Of a stretch of DNA of 64,000 bases, positions 13,201 through 24,968 are shown piece by piece. A program made the translations under genes and the position numbers. Under the pieces are notes generated by a model. That model did not search any database, was not told the DNA's origin, and saw only the letters and a list, made by a program, of their open reading frames with translations. Origin of the DNA: Dicaeum eximium (taxonomy: Eukaryota > Chordata > Aves > Passeriformes > Dicaeidae); NCBI GenBank assembly GCA_013396995.1, contig VWZP01001589.1:984735-1048734 (forward strand), given 5' to 3'. The first letter of the stretch is position 1. Each line of letters starts with the position of its first letter.

Positions 13201-16200
13201 GTCCACAGGTCCTGTGCATGGGTGGAGGGGCACAAAACCCTTTTCTTAAAAGATCTTCTCACTGGAGATATCCTTGCAGTGTAGTCTACTGTCTGAGCTG
13301 TTCTGCAATCCATTTCAGCCACAATTTTCTGGCTGATTAACTAAAAAAATACACCTTTGGCCAACTGGCTTATTTTGACTAAGTGGCTAATGAGCTATTC
13401 AGTAAGCAGTTGAAGTTTCAGTCTCTCAAACCAAATTGAACACTGCAAAATAGCTTCAACCACTTTCCCTGAGGGAGGCATACATTTGTGCCAGGAGCTG
13501 AATGCAGTTCTCAGTAAAACAATAAAGTGATGTAAAGTTACAGGGCTTGCTAACTCCATCAGTCACACCTGCACTGAAATGACCCATTGCTCAACCATGC
13601 AGAGATCTAAATATCTTAGTAGATATTACTGTCACTCATTTTTGATAAGTCCTTCTGGCAAGCAGAAAATGTCATGCTTATAGATCATTCCTTTATTCCA
13701 CAGGCTACAACTTACTTTTCTTTATAAGCAGGAAAATGGGAGAAACAAACAATAACTGACTCATGTTGGCTGTTGAAGACTTGTAATATTGGTGCTTGCT
13801 TTACTTGAGCTGCTCAGCCTGAAAAAAAAGAAGACTTGAGGGTTTAATTCACATCTCTATGTTCAGCTGCTCTGTGATGGTCATTATTAAAGAAAAAAGG
13901 AAAAGGAAGCTGATGAAATAAGAAAAAAAATCCAGCAGCCAAGAATCACAGTTTTTAATCAGGTTTCTGTACACATGCATAAAACAGGGAGAGCCAGAAA
14001 AAGGAAAGTTTCCTTCAGTCTCATATTACAATGCAACCTGGAAATCTAATAAGTCTAGACTTTTTATAATTTCTTTTCTGGTGACTTTTATTCAATAGAG
14101 CATTGTTTAAAACATAATTTTTTAAAATAATTTATTTACAAATCAAGATATTTATTTTATAATTAGTCTGAAGAACATGAGATACTATTCAGGCTGAAAA
14201 TATTTTAAGTCCTCAAAATGATATATATTCTTTCTTCACAGACTGAGAATAATTTGAAAATATCTATATTCACACACAGTATAAAAACCTACAGTATAAA
14301 GTTAAGAATCACCTCACACTGGACAAATAATATGGATTAATTTTGTAAACATTTCCTGAGTCATCAGCCTATATCTATCAACGTGTATTTACTACAGAAT
14401 GATAGATATTCATGAAAGATCTGGAAAGGAAACCCAAAGAGCTGTGTGGCACAACTTACTGTTGATGGTAAGCTCTTCAGCATAGCATTCATATTCACAT
14501 TCAAGAAAACTGACAATGAAGGATTACAGAAATGTTGTACAGCTAAGTGACTGGGTGGTAGTAGGGAATAAAAGGTCAACATATACAAATATAAAATAAG
14601 ACAGGCAAGGGGAGCTTCCCTCTGCCTCCAAGTCTACCTTTATGCATGCAGTGGTGGTCTTGCATTTTTGCTGTGCCTTCCTGGTGTTTTGACATACAGT
14701 TTCACATGAACAATGGCTCAAGAATGGTTGTAAAAGTGAAACAAGTTAGTGTGATTCAGAAAGCAAAAGGTCACAAAGCAAAAATCCTCTCTGAGTGTAC
14801 TCAGCAGGGCCCCATCTTGAAAATTGTGTGCTATTTGTTCCTCTTGTTAAAAGACATATACTAAATCTTAAAAAGACAAAAAAGAGCACCAAGGTTCACC
14901 CTGTACTGTTACAATCAACTGTAAAATGAGATCATCCTTTGGAAAAGAACATGTGAAATTTAAATTTCCGGGAAAAGTTTTGCTTTCTATTTCTGGTAAC
15001 ACTTCCTGACTTAGTTTTAGAGAAATCTTAGAACTTGATATTCTTATTTCTTTCTCTTTTAAAGAAAGCTGGAGACTAGATGATTCATTTTTCGGTGACT
15101 TATCTAAAGTCCTTTGCGTAAACTATTTAAAAGCGAATATGACATTCCTGATGTTTTTGAAGCAAAAAATAGTAGAAAAAAGTTAAACACTATTAACTCA
15201 AATACTAGACATTTCAAGAAGAGAGTAAGGAATGCAAAATCAATCTGAAAAGTAACCTAGCAAATTTTGACTGGTGTAGGCTATGCTGTCATTTGTACTT
15301 CAGAAAGAACAGAGTCAAACACTAAGGATTCTGGAAATTTAAGCTGAAAACCTCCTTGCCACCAAAGGAAAAAAAAAAAGGAGGTTAAAATAGCAGTCAA
15401 CTGTTACTTTTACACTTACAGAGATATCTCCTTAGAGAATACAGTCCTGTTTTCAGCTTTGCTGTTACCATCATAAAAATCCTCCAAACCAACAAACAAA
15501 TCCAAACCAAAAAACAGAAGTGAGAAATGCAGTGTTAGTATTTCTGCACTTCCTTGTGCAGTTGCATTAAAAATGTGTTAACCATTCTGTTCCAGACTAT
15601 CACACCTAAATTTTTAAAAGAGTATCAGACAAATACATGGTCTATACTCTGGAAATTGCATGAGAACATAATCTTTTATTCAAAGCTTCACATGTTAGAG
15701 ACATTGTACATTTTAATCCTTACACGTATTAAAAAAAAATCTTTATAGGAATTTTACTTGACTTAGCTGTTTAAAACATAACTATTCATGTTAATTTTTT
15801 TTAACTTGGTGAAAGAACTTGACATTATTTTAAGACAAATAGAACCATTCTGTCTTGGGTATGAATATGTGTCTTTTGGTGATGTGAAAACCTGTGGCTG
15901 CATTTCTAAAGACATCATTTACCCCACAGCTTTCCAATGAAAGTAAAATAATCAATCATGTTATTCTGTAATCTACTTTGGTTGCTATAATTACATATAA
16001 GGAAGAATAAATAATGTCAAATCATTTTTTGTCTCAAATATATTAGCTATATCAGAAGTAGCTACCAAAGCAAAATGCACTGACTTGATGTTAAAGTACA
16101 ACAATCAGGAGTTTTTTTAGGCAACTAATATTCTTGCAACATCTGCAATCCAAGGAAAGAGAGTTTCAGATTAAATAAGAGTAAAGAAGATTTTAAAATA

Positions 16201-17287
16201 CTGATTCTCTAATATAAATTTTAATGTAATAGAAAAAAGTGAAGACATGATCACATTACTACTTCAAAATGTAATGGTGGTTGTGTACTATTGCATTCTT
16301 GTATATATAGTAAATTTAAACTTAATTCATATTTATGTGATTGTTTTACTCATTGTCATGAAAACAGGTCAACTTTATGTCACCTTTGTTTCTTGCATGA
16401 AAATAAGGCATTAATTTCTTCCCATTTTTGTACATTTTGACATTTCTAAATGCTGAGCAGTGGTTTCACACAGACCAGTTCTAATTCATCTGTTGAAATT
16501 AACTATTCAGGATCTCTTCCAGCTACCTGGCATGGGCACAGAGGGAGCATGCTTTTGCTTTTGTCTGGACAGCTGTGGATATTGCTGATGATGTCTAGTC
16601 TTTCTGTTTGCCATAATGATATGCATACTAAATAACTAAATATTCATAAGTAAACATCAAAAATTCTCATTGAAATTCCAGAGATTTATTAATGTAAAAA
16701 TTTGTTCAATAGGTACATTTATACATAAAATTTTCTTTTCTTCAGAAAATCTCCTTCTTCCTTTTTATGTTTATTGTTTTTCTTCTTGACAGGTCTGTAT
16801 TTTAAAAATTTATAGTAATTTGAATTCTTAATTCCTGGGTACAGAACGTAGTTATAAATGCCATTTTGACTGTCATTTGGTGTGTTTTATTCTTAGTGCT
16901 GGTTTATTCATTAGCTAATCCATTTTGTGTGTTTCTGTGCAATGTCATTGCTTTGAGCTAAAACAATACTTTCAGAATTAGAAAATAATCAGGGTATGTG
17001 TTGACTGAAAAAGTAAACCCTTCCTGTTTTCTGTGAGTGGACAGTAAATGAAGAGTGATTTTAGATGTGGTTTGTTTTGTTCTGGGTAGAACAGTTGATG
17101 TGTTGTGTCTGAGCCTCACTTAGCAGGAAATCTCCCCACTAGCAACTTGAAAGTCTTTAATGGTTCTGATGTCAAGGTTAGCTTCCTCCTTCAAAGGCTA
17201 GGCAGATGCTGTGAGTCTGAATGATGCAAGTCAATACTCTTACAGCATTTATTTTTCTTTTTCTGTAATAACCCAGTCCTAAATACT
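10271..17287. other. AT-rich desert, no gene seen
   Basis: Seven kilobases of AT-rich sequence with no recognisable gene, repeat family or RNA gene. A short (GTG)n run lies near 10815-10831. The segment 12120-12480 is locally more GC-rich without an identifiable element. Confidence 0.55.
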
Positions 17288-17321
17288 TGTTGTTGTTGTT
17301 GCTGCTGCTCCTGCTGCTCTT
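17288..17321. repeat. TTG/CTG trinucleotide microsatellite
   Basis: A run of tgt/tgc-type triplets changes from 'tgttgttgttgt' to 'tgctgctgctcctgctgctc'. Read on the minus strand it gives glutamine codons, which is a property of the repeat and not evidence for a protein. Confidence 0.9.
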
Positions 17322-17399
17322 GTTTGGGGGTTTTTGTTAGTTTGTTTATTTTTGTTCCTTGAATAGGCATCATGAGCATTTGTTTATTTTTGTGGTGTC

Positions 17400-17840
17400 T
17401 TACAGGCGTTTTCAGAGTTCATGGGCCAGACTAATCAGAGTCCAGACACAGGACTGAAATGACCTTGTGTACCATGCATTTTCCATTTGCACAGCTGATT
17501 GAGAGAAACAGCTATGACTGGGGACCTCTTACAGATCCTGGCAATCAAACATGTGAGACGGCCCCAGGATATCCTGAGGCTAAAGGAAAGAATTCCTGAG
17601 AAATTTGCCTTGGAGTGATTAAAATAAAATGTTTGCAGACAATTACTCTCCCAGTGAAAAGGTAGGTTTACTGGTAATAGAGCTTGACAGGCACTTGCTT
17701 ATGCCAGTGATTATGAACCTGTAACATATGGCCAGATGCACTCACTTTGCATTCACTTGCTGCAATGATTGAAAAATTAATTTTGAAATCCAAAGACCTG
17801 CAGCTGACAGCTTTCTAATGATGAGTGATGTAGCTATACA
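17400..17840. other. Candidate conserved non-coding element
   Basis: This block has a balanced, low-repeat composition, with homeodomain-type cores such as 'attaattttgaaatc' near 17778, a 'tgattga' near 17498, and E-box-like 'cagctg' sites near 17494 and 17803. It has no long open frame. Such composition is common in deeply conserved vertebrate enhancers. This is inference from texture only, because I could not compare species. Confidence 0.25.
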
Positions 17841-18803
17841 AAGTATTTCTTGAGTTCTGGTCTTCTGATTCATGTCTTTATGTTGACTGAAATATTGCTT
17901 TTTACAGTGTCACTGTGTATATTGCCAAAATGATTCTGTTACTGTTCACTGAAGCTGTGTTTTTATGTTTTTAATTAGTATAAATTGTATTATATCATAT
18001 TGGAATTTACACAGGAGGGACTGAGAGCAATGTATTTTGGGTAAAGATATTCTGTATTTAATCAGTCCTTAGTAAAAGTATATAAAGAACTTAATTTTCT
18101 AAGTTTACAATCCAGCTGTTAATCATCAAAGCTATTCAGTTTTCTTTATTTCTTTATGTTTTTCCAAAACAACATTAAATATTTCCACTTATTTTAATTT
18201 CAGTTTTATTTCCCCACATGAGTAGAACAGTGAATATGATCTGAGGTTCTTATTGCCACTGCTGTGATATTACAGGTGCTATTGTTATCCTAGGTAAGAC
18301 TCCTGGACTCTTGCTTTGAGTAAGATAGTTTTACATATGAACTGAAAACAAACAAACATGAATAATGTCTATGCTTCAACCATAATGGAAATCTGTCGTG
18401 CTCTGGTAGTGGAAAATGAGGACTCTCCCTAACATGAATGCACCTAAGATTAATGCACTAAAGGTTAGATTAATAACCTGAATTTTTTTGCTGAGTAGGC
18501 AAGGTACCACTGTAGCATCAACAACTCCTGCCCCAGGTTGCCTAGACAGCCACTGATGAGTTATGCTATCTCTGAATACTGCAAGGAAAGGCAGCAGCAT
18601 GACAGGAATCTGTTCTTCAGAAGAGGCCGGGGACCCTGGATGGCAATCTGGAGCTTGAGCCAGTATAACACTGTTGCAGAGAAGGGAAAAGAACTCCCTG
18701 GAATGCACAGTCCTCTGTTCTAGAAAGCCTTGGCAATGCCTGAGCTGGAGTGCTTTGTCCTGTTCAGCAAGTGAGAATGGGCAGAGCTTCAAGGCATGTG
18801 GTA
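17841..18803. other. Unique sequence upstream of the LTR
   Basis: AT-rich up to about 18480, then more GC-rich up to the LTR boundary at 18804. A 173-codon minus-strand open frame (18376-18897) begins inside the LTR and crosses its edge, so it is a chance frame and not a gene. No other element is recognisable. Confidence 0.5.
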
Positions 18804-18967
18804 TGTGTTGGGTTTGCCTGGCCATGTTTCGGTAGTGTGGGGCTACAGGGGTGGCTTCTGTGAGAATCTCCCAGAAGCTTCCTCCATGCCAGCACATCCA
18901 ATGCCAGCTGGCTTCAAGATGGGCCAGCCACTGACCAATCAGAGATGATGGTTAATGCCTCTGTTAT

Positions 18968-18979
18968 AACATATTTAAG
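18968..18979 (+). promoter_or_regulatory. TATA-like box of the solo LTR
   Basis: The AT-rich 'catatttaag' sits about 165 bp into the LTR, where the U3 promoter of this LTR family has its TATA-like element, and is followed by GC-rich R/U5-like sequence. Whether it still drives transcription is unknown. Confidence 0.5.
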
Positions 18980-19194
18980 AAGAAAAAAAAGCTGCTGTGC
19001 AGCTGTGGTTGTGGCCAGAGAAGAGCAGGGTGAGAACACATGAGAGGAACGGCTGTGCTGGCACCAAGGTCAGCGGAGAAGGAGGGCGAGGAGGTGCTCC
19101 AGACACTGCAACTGAGATCCCCCTGCAGCCCAGGGTGAAAACCGTGGTGAGACAGCTGTGCCCCTGCAGCACAGGGAGGACCACAGGGATGCAG

Positions 19195-19500
19195 AGATCC
19201 ACTGTGGAGGAGACCTGTGCTGGAGCAGGTGGATGCTCAAGAGAAGGCCGTGGACCTGTGGAAAACCTGTGTCAGAGCAGGTTTCTGGCAGCGACCGGTA
19301 GACCTGTGGAGGGAGGACCTCAAGCTGGAATTCATGGTAGGACTTGACCCTGTGGAGGACCCATGTTGGAGCAGACTGTGCCTGAAGGACTGTATGCCAG
19401 GGAAGAGGCACCAATGTTGCAGCAGCTCATGAAGAACTCTGTCCCATGGGATGGACTCACGTTGCAGCAGTTCATGGAGAGCTGTCTCCTGTGGACAGTT
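19195..19500 (+). repeat. Imperfect internal repeats within the LTR
   Basis: At least five diverged copies of a unit of about 45-65 bp can be followed, each with a 'ctgtgga' or 'cccatgg' start and a 'tggagcag' or 'ttgcagcag' end (near 19205, 19258, 19305, 19348 and 19450). They are part of the LTR's own structure and not a later insertion. Confidence 0.6.
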
Positions 19501-19690
19501 CTGGAGCAGTGGAAAGGCTCTTTTACCTAAGCAGCAAGAGAAACAATCTGTGATATCCTGACCATAACCTCCATTTCCTGTCCCCCTGCACTGCAGACTG
19601 CAGGGGTAGGAGGTAGAGCTAGGAAGGATGGGAAGAAAGTGTTTTAAAGATTTATTTTACTTCACATTATCCTGCTCAGATTTATTTGGT

Positions 19691-19696
19691 AATAAA
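19691..19696 (+). promoter_or_regulatory. AATAAA polyadenylation signal in the LTR
   Basis: A canonical AATAAA lies in the 3' third of the solo LTR, followed by 'tctgttttgcctgac', which occupies the cleavage region in related LTRs. Transcripts entering from the left could in principle end here. Confidence 0.6.
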
Positions 19697-19860
19697 TTCA
19701 AATAATATCCCCAACTCAAGTCTGTTTTGCCTGACATGGTATTTGTAGCGTAACCTCTCCTAGTCCTTATCTCATCTCATGAACCCTGCATTAAATTTTC
19801 TTTCCTCTTCCCAGTTGTAGAGGGGAGGGATAGAATAGCTTTGGTGGGTTCCTGGTGTGC

Positions 19861-21847
19861 AAAAAAGGAGATCAAATAAACTGTGATTCTTTAATTTGAA
19901 ATAGGAAAGGAGACATGAATACAGCTTCCTGAGACTCCAGATATACAGCATTACTATGTTTATTTTGTCCCAAAGATTTTGCCTGTGTTTTAGTATGTCT
20001 TAATGGATGTAAGATATACATACTATGCAGTAGTTTACTGTTAAGCCCAAGGGTTTTTTTCTAAATGGACATATCTGTGAATATATGCCTACTACTTGCA
20101 AAAATTATATTTTTTTCTATCAAGTCATCAAAAAGTGAGATGACTATATTTTATTTATTCAGAGGTCTTAGTCTCTTACTTTTCTGACTGCTAACAGCTT
20201 CAAATGCCACTCAGTTGTAATAGAAGCTACTAATAAAGACCAGATTTTTAAAAAATATTTTGGCTGTGGGCTGAAAATTAGACAGTCATTATGAAGGTGG
20301 ATGTGGGATGACAAAGAGTGAAGGAGAGAAAATGTGAGATTCAGCAATGTTCTTCTGACAAGAAAGTGATTGTGTAGGTGGACTTCCAGAGGCTTGTCTG
20401 AATATTACCTGTGCAGTGGGTTCCTGATGGGAATGACAGAATTAATTTCAGTGTCTACCATGAGAAGGGTAAAGAAAAAGAAGGAGAGTGAAAAAAAAAA
20501 AGAAAAAAAAGGCTTGGTTCATTAATCAGCTTGTTAGACAAGAGGATCTGCTCTATAATGAGCTGACTCTGAGATCTACAGAAAGAATTGGAGCTAGTTT
20601 TGCTAAAGAAGACTGATAGCTTAATATGAAATGCATCATACTGGGCATTTGATGTCCAGAATTTGGGTGCTAGTAATATAACATTCATTTGGTGCTATAG
20701 TGTTGCATAAAGTAGTCATGATACAGCAGATTATTTCAGGAAACAACTAATAGAATCAAACAGGAGGTGATTTGGGCACTCCTGAAGTCTACCCTTTACA
20801 CTCTTGAGAAGTCAGAGTGAAGGTATGAACACTGCCATTACATGTGGTCATTCTGGGCTCTGAGCTATTCTGCTCCCAGAGTAACTGGGTATGTATGCAA
20901 GTCTGAGAGATGAACACTGGAATTATCTTAAGAATTCTTTGTAAAACTGAAAATGTGAGGTAATAAAAAAAATTAAATATATATATAGCATATATATTAA
21001 CTCTTAAAAAATGTATCCCCACAAAGAACATTATATTTTTGGTAGCTGAAAATGTATGAATATTTTCTCTTCAAGATTAACAAGAATTTTTCAACTATGT
21101 TTTCTTTTTATATATTGTATAATAACATATACTGTATTATCTGAACTAATCTTTGTGCCTAAAGAGGGGTGATCATATGATATTGCTGATGTACAAGCAA
21201 GTTGCCAGTCCAGTATCTAAGTTTCATGACTGACATTGACTATGTGTGGATGAAAATGATTTTTCAATGGAACTAGCAAATATGGAAAGCACACATCTGA
21301 TTTAGATGGAGTGAAATTACAGATACTGAAAGGTACTACAGGGCTGCATTTTGTTTATGGTAGAACTGGAATTTGAAAATATATTTTAGATTTAATTTAG
21401 AGATAATTTAGGTTGTGGGGTACATTTACAGACGCTGTTTTCAGGGGTGTTAATGATGGAACTGCAGCATTGAAAAGTCTGTGTCTGTGTCTTCCCAATT
21501 AAAGATTTTTCTTTTATGGATTAATGGAACTTTATGTATTACTTTTGTTTAGAAACAAAATTCCAACAAAGAGATAAAGTTATTAACACTTGGTGTAGCT
21601 ACAAACTCAGAGCAAAATAATTTCTTTATCAATAAACCAAGTTGAAACCCTTCTGTAGCTGGAGATGGTCATTTGTAGATGCAGCTTTTTTCATTATTAA
21701 ATGCCAAAAGCTATCTAAGTGGAATTTTTATTCTCCCCTCACTCATTCCAGTATCAGCCTTGTCTTCCCTTGCCCAGCTTTCCACCACATTTTAACTTTC
21801 AGGGCAGAAATGTGGTGCTATAAATGCTGAGAACTGCAAGAGAGAAG
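19861..21847. other. AT-rich sequence between two LTRs, with a short (TA)n run
   Basis: No retroviral internal region or gene is recognisable between the solo LTR and the diverged LTR fragment. A short TA-rich run lies at about 20975-20998. The A-rich segment at 20478-20510 is simple purine sequence. Confidence 0.55.
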
Positions 21848-22120
21848 TGTATCAGGGTTGTATGGCAAGACTTTGGTAGAGGAGAGCTCCAGAGGTGGCT
21901 TCTTGGAGGAAATGCCAGAAGCCTCCCTCGGGTGTGACAGAGCCAATGCCTGGCTCCAGGACAGACCCACTGCTGGCCAAGTCTGAGTCCGTCAGTGATG
22001 GTGTTGGTGCCTTTGGGATGGCATGGTTAAATAGGGGACGAAGGAGGGAGAGGAAGTGCTCCAGGTGCCAGGGTAAAGTTCTGAGTTGTGCAGGGAGTTT
22101 AGGAGTGCAGGGAGAGCATA
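21848..22120 (+). mobile_element. Diverged LTR fragment related to the 18804 LTR
   Basis: The 5' part of an LTR in the same orientation as the copy at 18804. Shared blocks in the same order are 'tgtat..gg.ttg.atggcaag', 'ttggtag', 'aggtggcttct', 'cagaagc..cc', 'agccaatgcc..gctcca', 'ctggccaag' and 'cagtgatgg'. A TATA-position segment 'catggttaaatagg' and a 'gaagtgctccagg' block follow. It is clearly a different, older subfamily. The match fades after about 22120, so the 3' part is lost or too diverged to follow. A 178-codon minus-strand open frame overlapping it is antisense chance. Confidence 0.7.
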
Positions 22121-24580
22121 AGGCCCCCCTGAACCATAGAGAGTGTGAAGAAATAGCTAAAAAAGGAGGATTACATGGAGTCAACCCCACATTTAGTAGG
22201 ACTCCATTGTAATCAGAGTGCCAGGCTCTGGGGATGACACGGCTGAAAGCTGCGTGTGCTGAGCATTGCATGTGACAGTCCATTACCCCCGTGGCTCTTA
22301 GCCTATCTGAGAGAGCAGCAGTCAATGCAGAGGTGATTGCTGGGCAATTCTGATATGTTTTAAACCATTTCTGAATCCTTTTATCCAAAGCTGTATCACA
22401 GCTCTGTCAATCAATCTGTAGGACACTGTCTCTGCGCAAAGCCTTATTGGACATCTGTCTCTCAGTATCAAAGTGTTTCCTGAAAGAAGACAATCTTTTG
22501 TACAAAATAGAGACATCCTGAGTGTAAACCCTGTCTGTTCTGCAATACAAAACAGAACTGGTGGCAAAACTGATGGTTTAGTATCTGATGACTGCACAAA
22601 GCTGCACTGGTTAAGGTGACCCTACACTGCCTTATAACTGAAGTGGTTTAGTGCCCACAAGTGAAACTGCTCCCTAAAAACAAAGCATGCTTTTCTTGTA
22701 TAGAAGCATCACCCACAGAACCTGCCTACATAGGTATGTTTTAATTTTTCAGATTCACTTCCCATATGTTTAAGGAAGCTGGAATATGCTGTCCTGTGCC
22801 ACAGGGTTTCTGGCCCTCCAGGCTGTGCTGGGAGAAGCAGTCTGCAAGGAGTAGCTGTGCAGGAGCTCTCTAATTGGCAAGGTGACACACTGAGTATGTA
22901 GAAATCACAAGGACTGCCTTGTCAGTTGAAAGAATCTTGCTCAGGTGCTTCAAAACACCAAACAGCTCTCATCTTGACTAGTTAGAAGTTATCATCAAAT
23001 CTGTCTGTTAATAGGACTACTTTAGTATGACTTCCAGAAACTGGAAAAGTTAAGTATAGAGAAATTATTCCCCCAGCCCAAAATATGGCTTATAATAAAA
23101 AACTTGGAAAATAACTTTGTAATTTTTCATGTCTCACAATGCCCTCTATTTTGTTCTTCTAAGAAAAATATATAACATTTTAAAAAAATACTTCGTCAAG
23201 TAAAGGTACCGGAAAAATATTTTGCTAAGCATTAAGAAAACCAAATCTTATTTATGTGGAAAGCAGAATAAATCTTTATTGGTTCAGTTTTGGCTGTGAT
23301 TATTCTGTAAAACAGGTTTAATTCTGTAAAACAGAATGCTGGCATGACAAGTACAAGAAAACATTCACCTCCTCTACTTAAATAGGAAAAGAATTATATG
23401 GATTTCAGTGCATGTTGATATCAATTATGCTAATTCATCCTTCAGAGGGATAATTTATTTATGTGACTATGTATTCAAAATTTCACTTGATGCATAAATA
23501 TACTATTACATACTACAGATGTCCCTTGGGTCTGACAGTAGTGTAAAACCCAACAAATAGCAATTATCTAAGCAGATGCATTTTATGGATACAATGTAGG
23601 CCCCCAAATTTGAATCTATAATTAAATATTTCACAGTGTTTTCCTAGTGTTTTCACAGTGGTTTCCCAGCCTTCTTCTTCTGACAGCATCATGGCAGGAA
23701 ATTTTGAATTCTATACTACAGATACTAATTACACTAATCAGAAGCATAGCATTGCACATGCTATTTTAGTCTGTGCTTTGCAGGGAACACCTGTTTGGAA
23801 GCACAGGTTAAACTATAAAAATCTTAATAAGTACTGAGACATGAGTGGCACTTAAAAAGATAATCCACATTTAAATTAGACAGTGTTCAACATTTAGACA
23901 TGGCTATCAGAGATCTCTCTAAGGCTTAAGGACATATGGGAAAACCAGAACTTAATTGGAAAACAAATTGGACTGAATAGTAAGTGAAATATGTAAATCC
24001 CTTTTTATTATTGTATTCTTCTAATTAATCTGTTGAGTCTAGGTTTCATATTGACATATAAAAATATAGCTATAATCAGTAAAATATCAATATGCATGTT
24101 TAACTTTAAGTACAAGTTCTTATATTTGAAGCAACTTGAGTATAAAGGTCTCCAATAAGTATTTAATATAAATTTAGGAAGACATCTCCTCAGCTAATTA
24201 GAAACCCATAGATTGGTAGAAGTGTATCTATCAAACATTAGTATAGTGTTTACAAATGACAAGTTCAGTAGTCATGTAATCAGTTCAAAGTTATATAAGC
24301 AGTAAAAGATCATGTCCTCAGGGATTTCCTCAAGGTTCTTTGCACTTTTTTGTTTTCATGACAGTTTCTACAAATCTTGAGTACTATGTACTAAACAGAA
24401 TATAGAAAGCAGGAGTTTGTCAGGTTCTGGAAGGAACAGTCAGCACTGGTGTTGCTCTCTGGTCTGCTTGAATAGCATAAAAAAGTAAGACAATTTCAGA
24501 TTGCACACAATTGAGAAATTACATCTGAAAAGACATATTTCTTTATATTCTAGGACTTTCTACTTAACTTTTGGTGTACT
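22121..24580. other. Unique sequence, no gene seen
   Basis: The first 500 bp (to about 22650) are more GC-balanced and might be further decayed retroviral sequence attached to the LTR fragment, but no retroviral motif is visible. The rest is AT-rich. A 19-bp near-duplication around 'ttctgtaaaacag' lies at about 23303-23336. Confidence 0.5.
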
Positions 24581-24626
24581 AGAGAGAGAGAAGGAAAGAA
24601 GGAAAGGAAAGGAAAGGAAAGGAAAN

Positions 24627-24673
<47 letters not shown>

Positions 24674-24678
24674 AGAGA
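24581..24678. repeat. Purine microsatellite (GA, GGAAA, GAAA)
   Basis: A composite purine run passes from (AG)n to (GGAAA)n to (GAAA)n, with one unresolved base at 24626 where the unit changes. Such homopurine tracts can form triplex DNA and are common sites of assembly error. The unit switch coincides with the n. Confidence 0.95.
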
Positions 24679-24861
24679 TTTTGTTTTCCTTCACTTTTTC
24701 TCACACTAGGCAGCATCTCTGAACTCATGAATGAGTAGTAATATAGTATGATAAGGCAGACTTTGCTACAACTTGTACTCTTTTAAGGGGAAAGGAAACA
24801 GGGATAGAACTGAGTCTCCCAATCTTTAGCTCCTGAGATTGTGAAATTATACCCAGTGCTG

Positions 24862-24880
24862 TAATAATAATAATAGTAAT

Positions 24881-24967
<87 letters not shown>
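24862..24967. repeat. Compound (AAC)n-(AAT)n microsatellite
   Basis: About 105 bp of trinucleotide repeat: a short (AAT)n lead-in, about 11 AAC units, then about 20 AAT units. The open frame across it on the minus strand is only repeat translation. It lies less than 200 bp from the purine microsatellite. Confidence 0.95.

Positions 24968-24968
<1 letters not shown>

Larger units (their letters stand above)
18804..19860 (+). mobile_element. Solo LTR of an avian endogenous retrovirus, 3' end clipped
   Basis: This is a long terminal repeat in forward orientation, recognisable by its opening 'tgtgttgggtttgcctgg' and the conserved blocks 'ggggctacaggggtggcttc', 'cagaagcttcc' and 'aatgccagctggct'. 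It also has a TATA-like 'catatttaag' near 18970, a 'gaggaggtgctccag' block near 19088, and 'ggtaataaattcaaataa' near 19689, which supplies the AATAAA polyadenylation signal at 19691-19696. Its middle (about 19195-19500) is built from imperfect repeats of a unit containing 'gtgga..acc..tgctggagcag'. The family resembles the long ERV-L-type LTRs known from passerine genomes; I do not assign a subfamily. No internal retroviral genes follow, so it is a solo LTR left by recombination. The usual terminal segment ending in CA is missing after 19860. The copy is non-coding, but it keeps promoter and polyadenylation landmarks. Confidence 0.85.

Noticed and set aside
17191..17379. Poly-glutamine protein on the minus strand
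   Set aside because: The glutamines come from the TTG/CTG microsatellite at 17288-17321, and the flanks are not coding-like.
18376..18897. 173-codon minus-strand open frame
   Set aside because: It crosses the 5' border of the solo LTR and is antisense to it. A frame spanning an insertion boundary is not an ancestral gene.
21852..22388. 178-codon minus-strand open frame
   Set aside because: It is antisense to the LTR fragment at 21848 and runs past its end. No family resemblance or splice context.
24862..24967. CRISPR array or other direct-repeat system
   Set aside because: The repeats here are simple microsatellites without spacers, and the window is clearly vertebrate.
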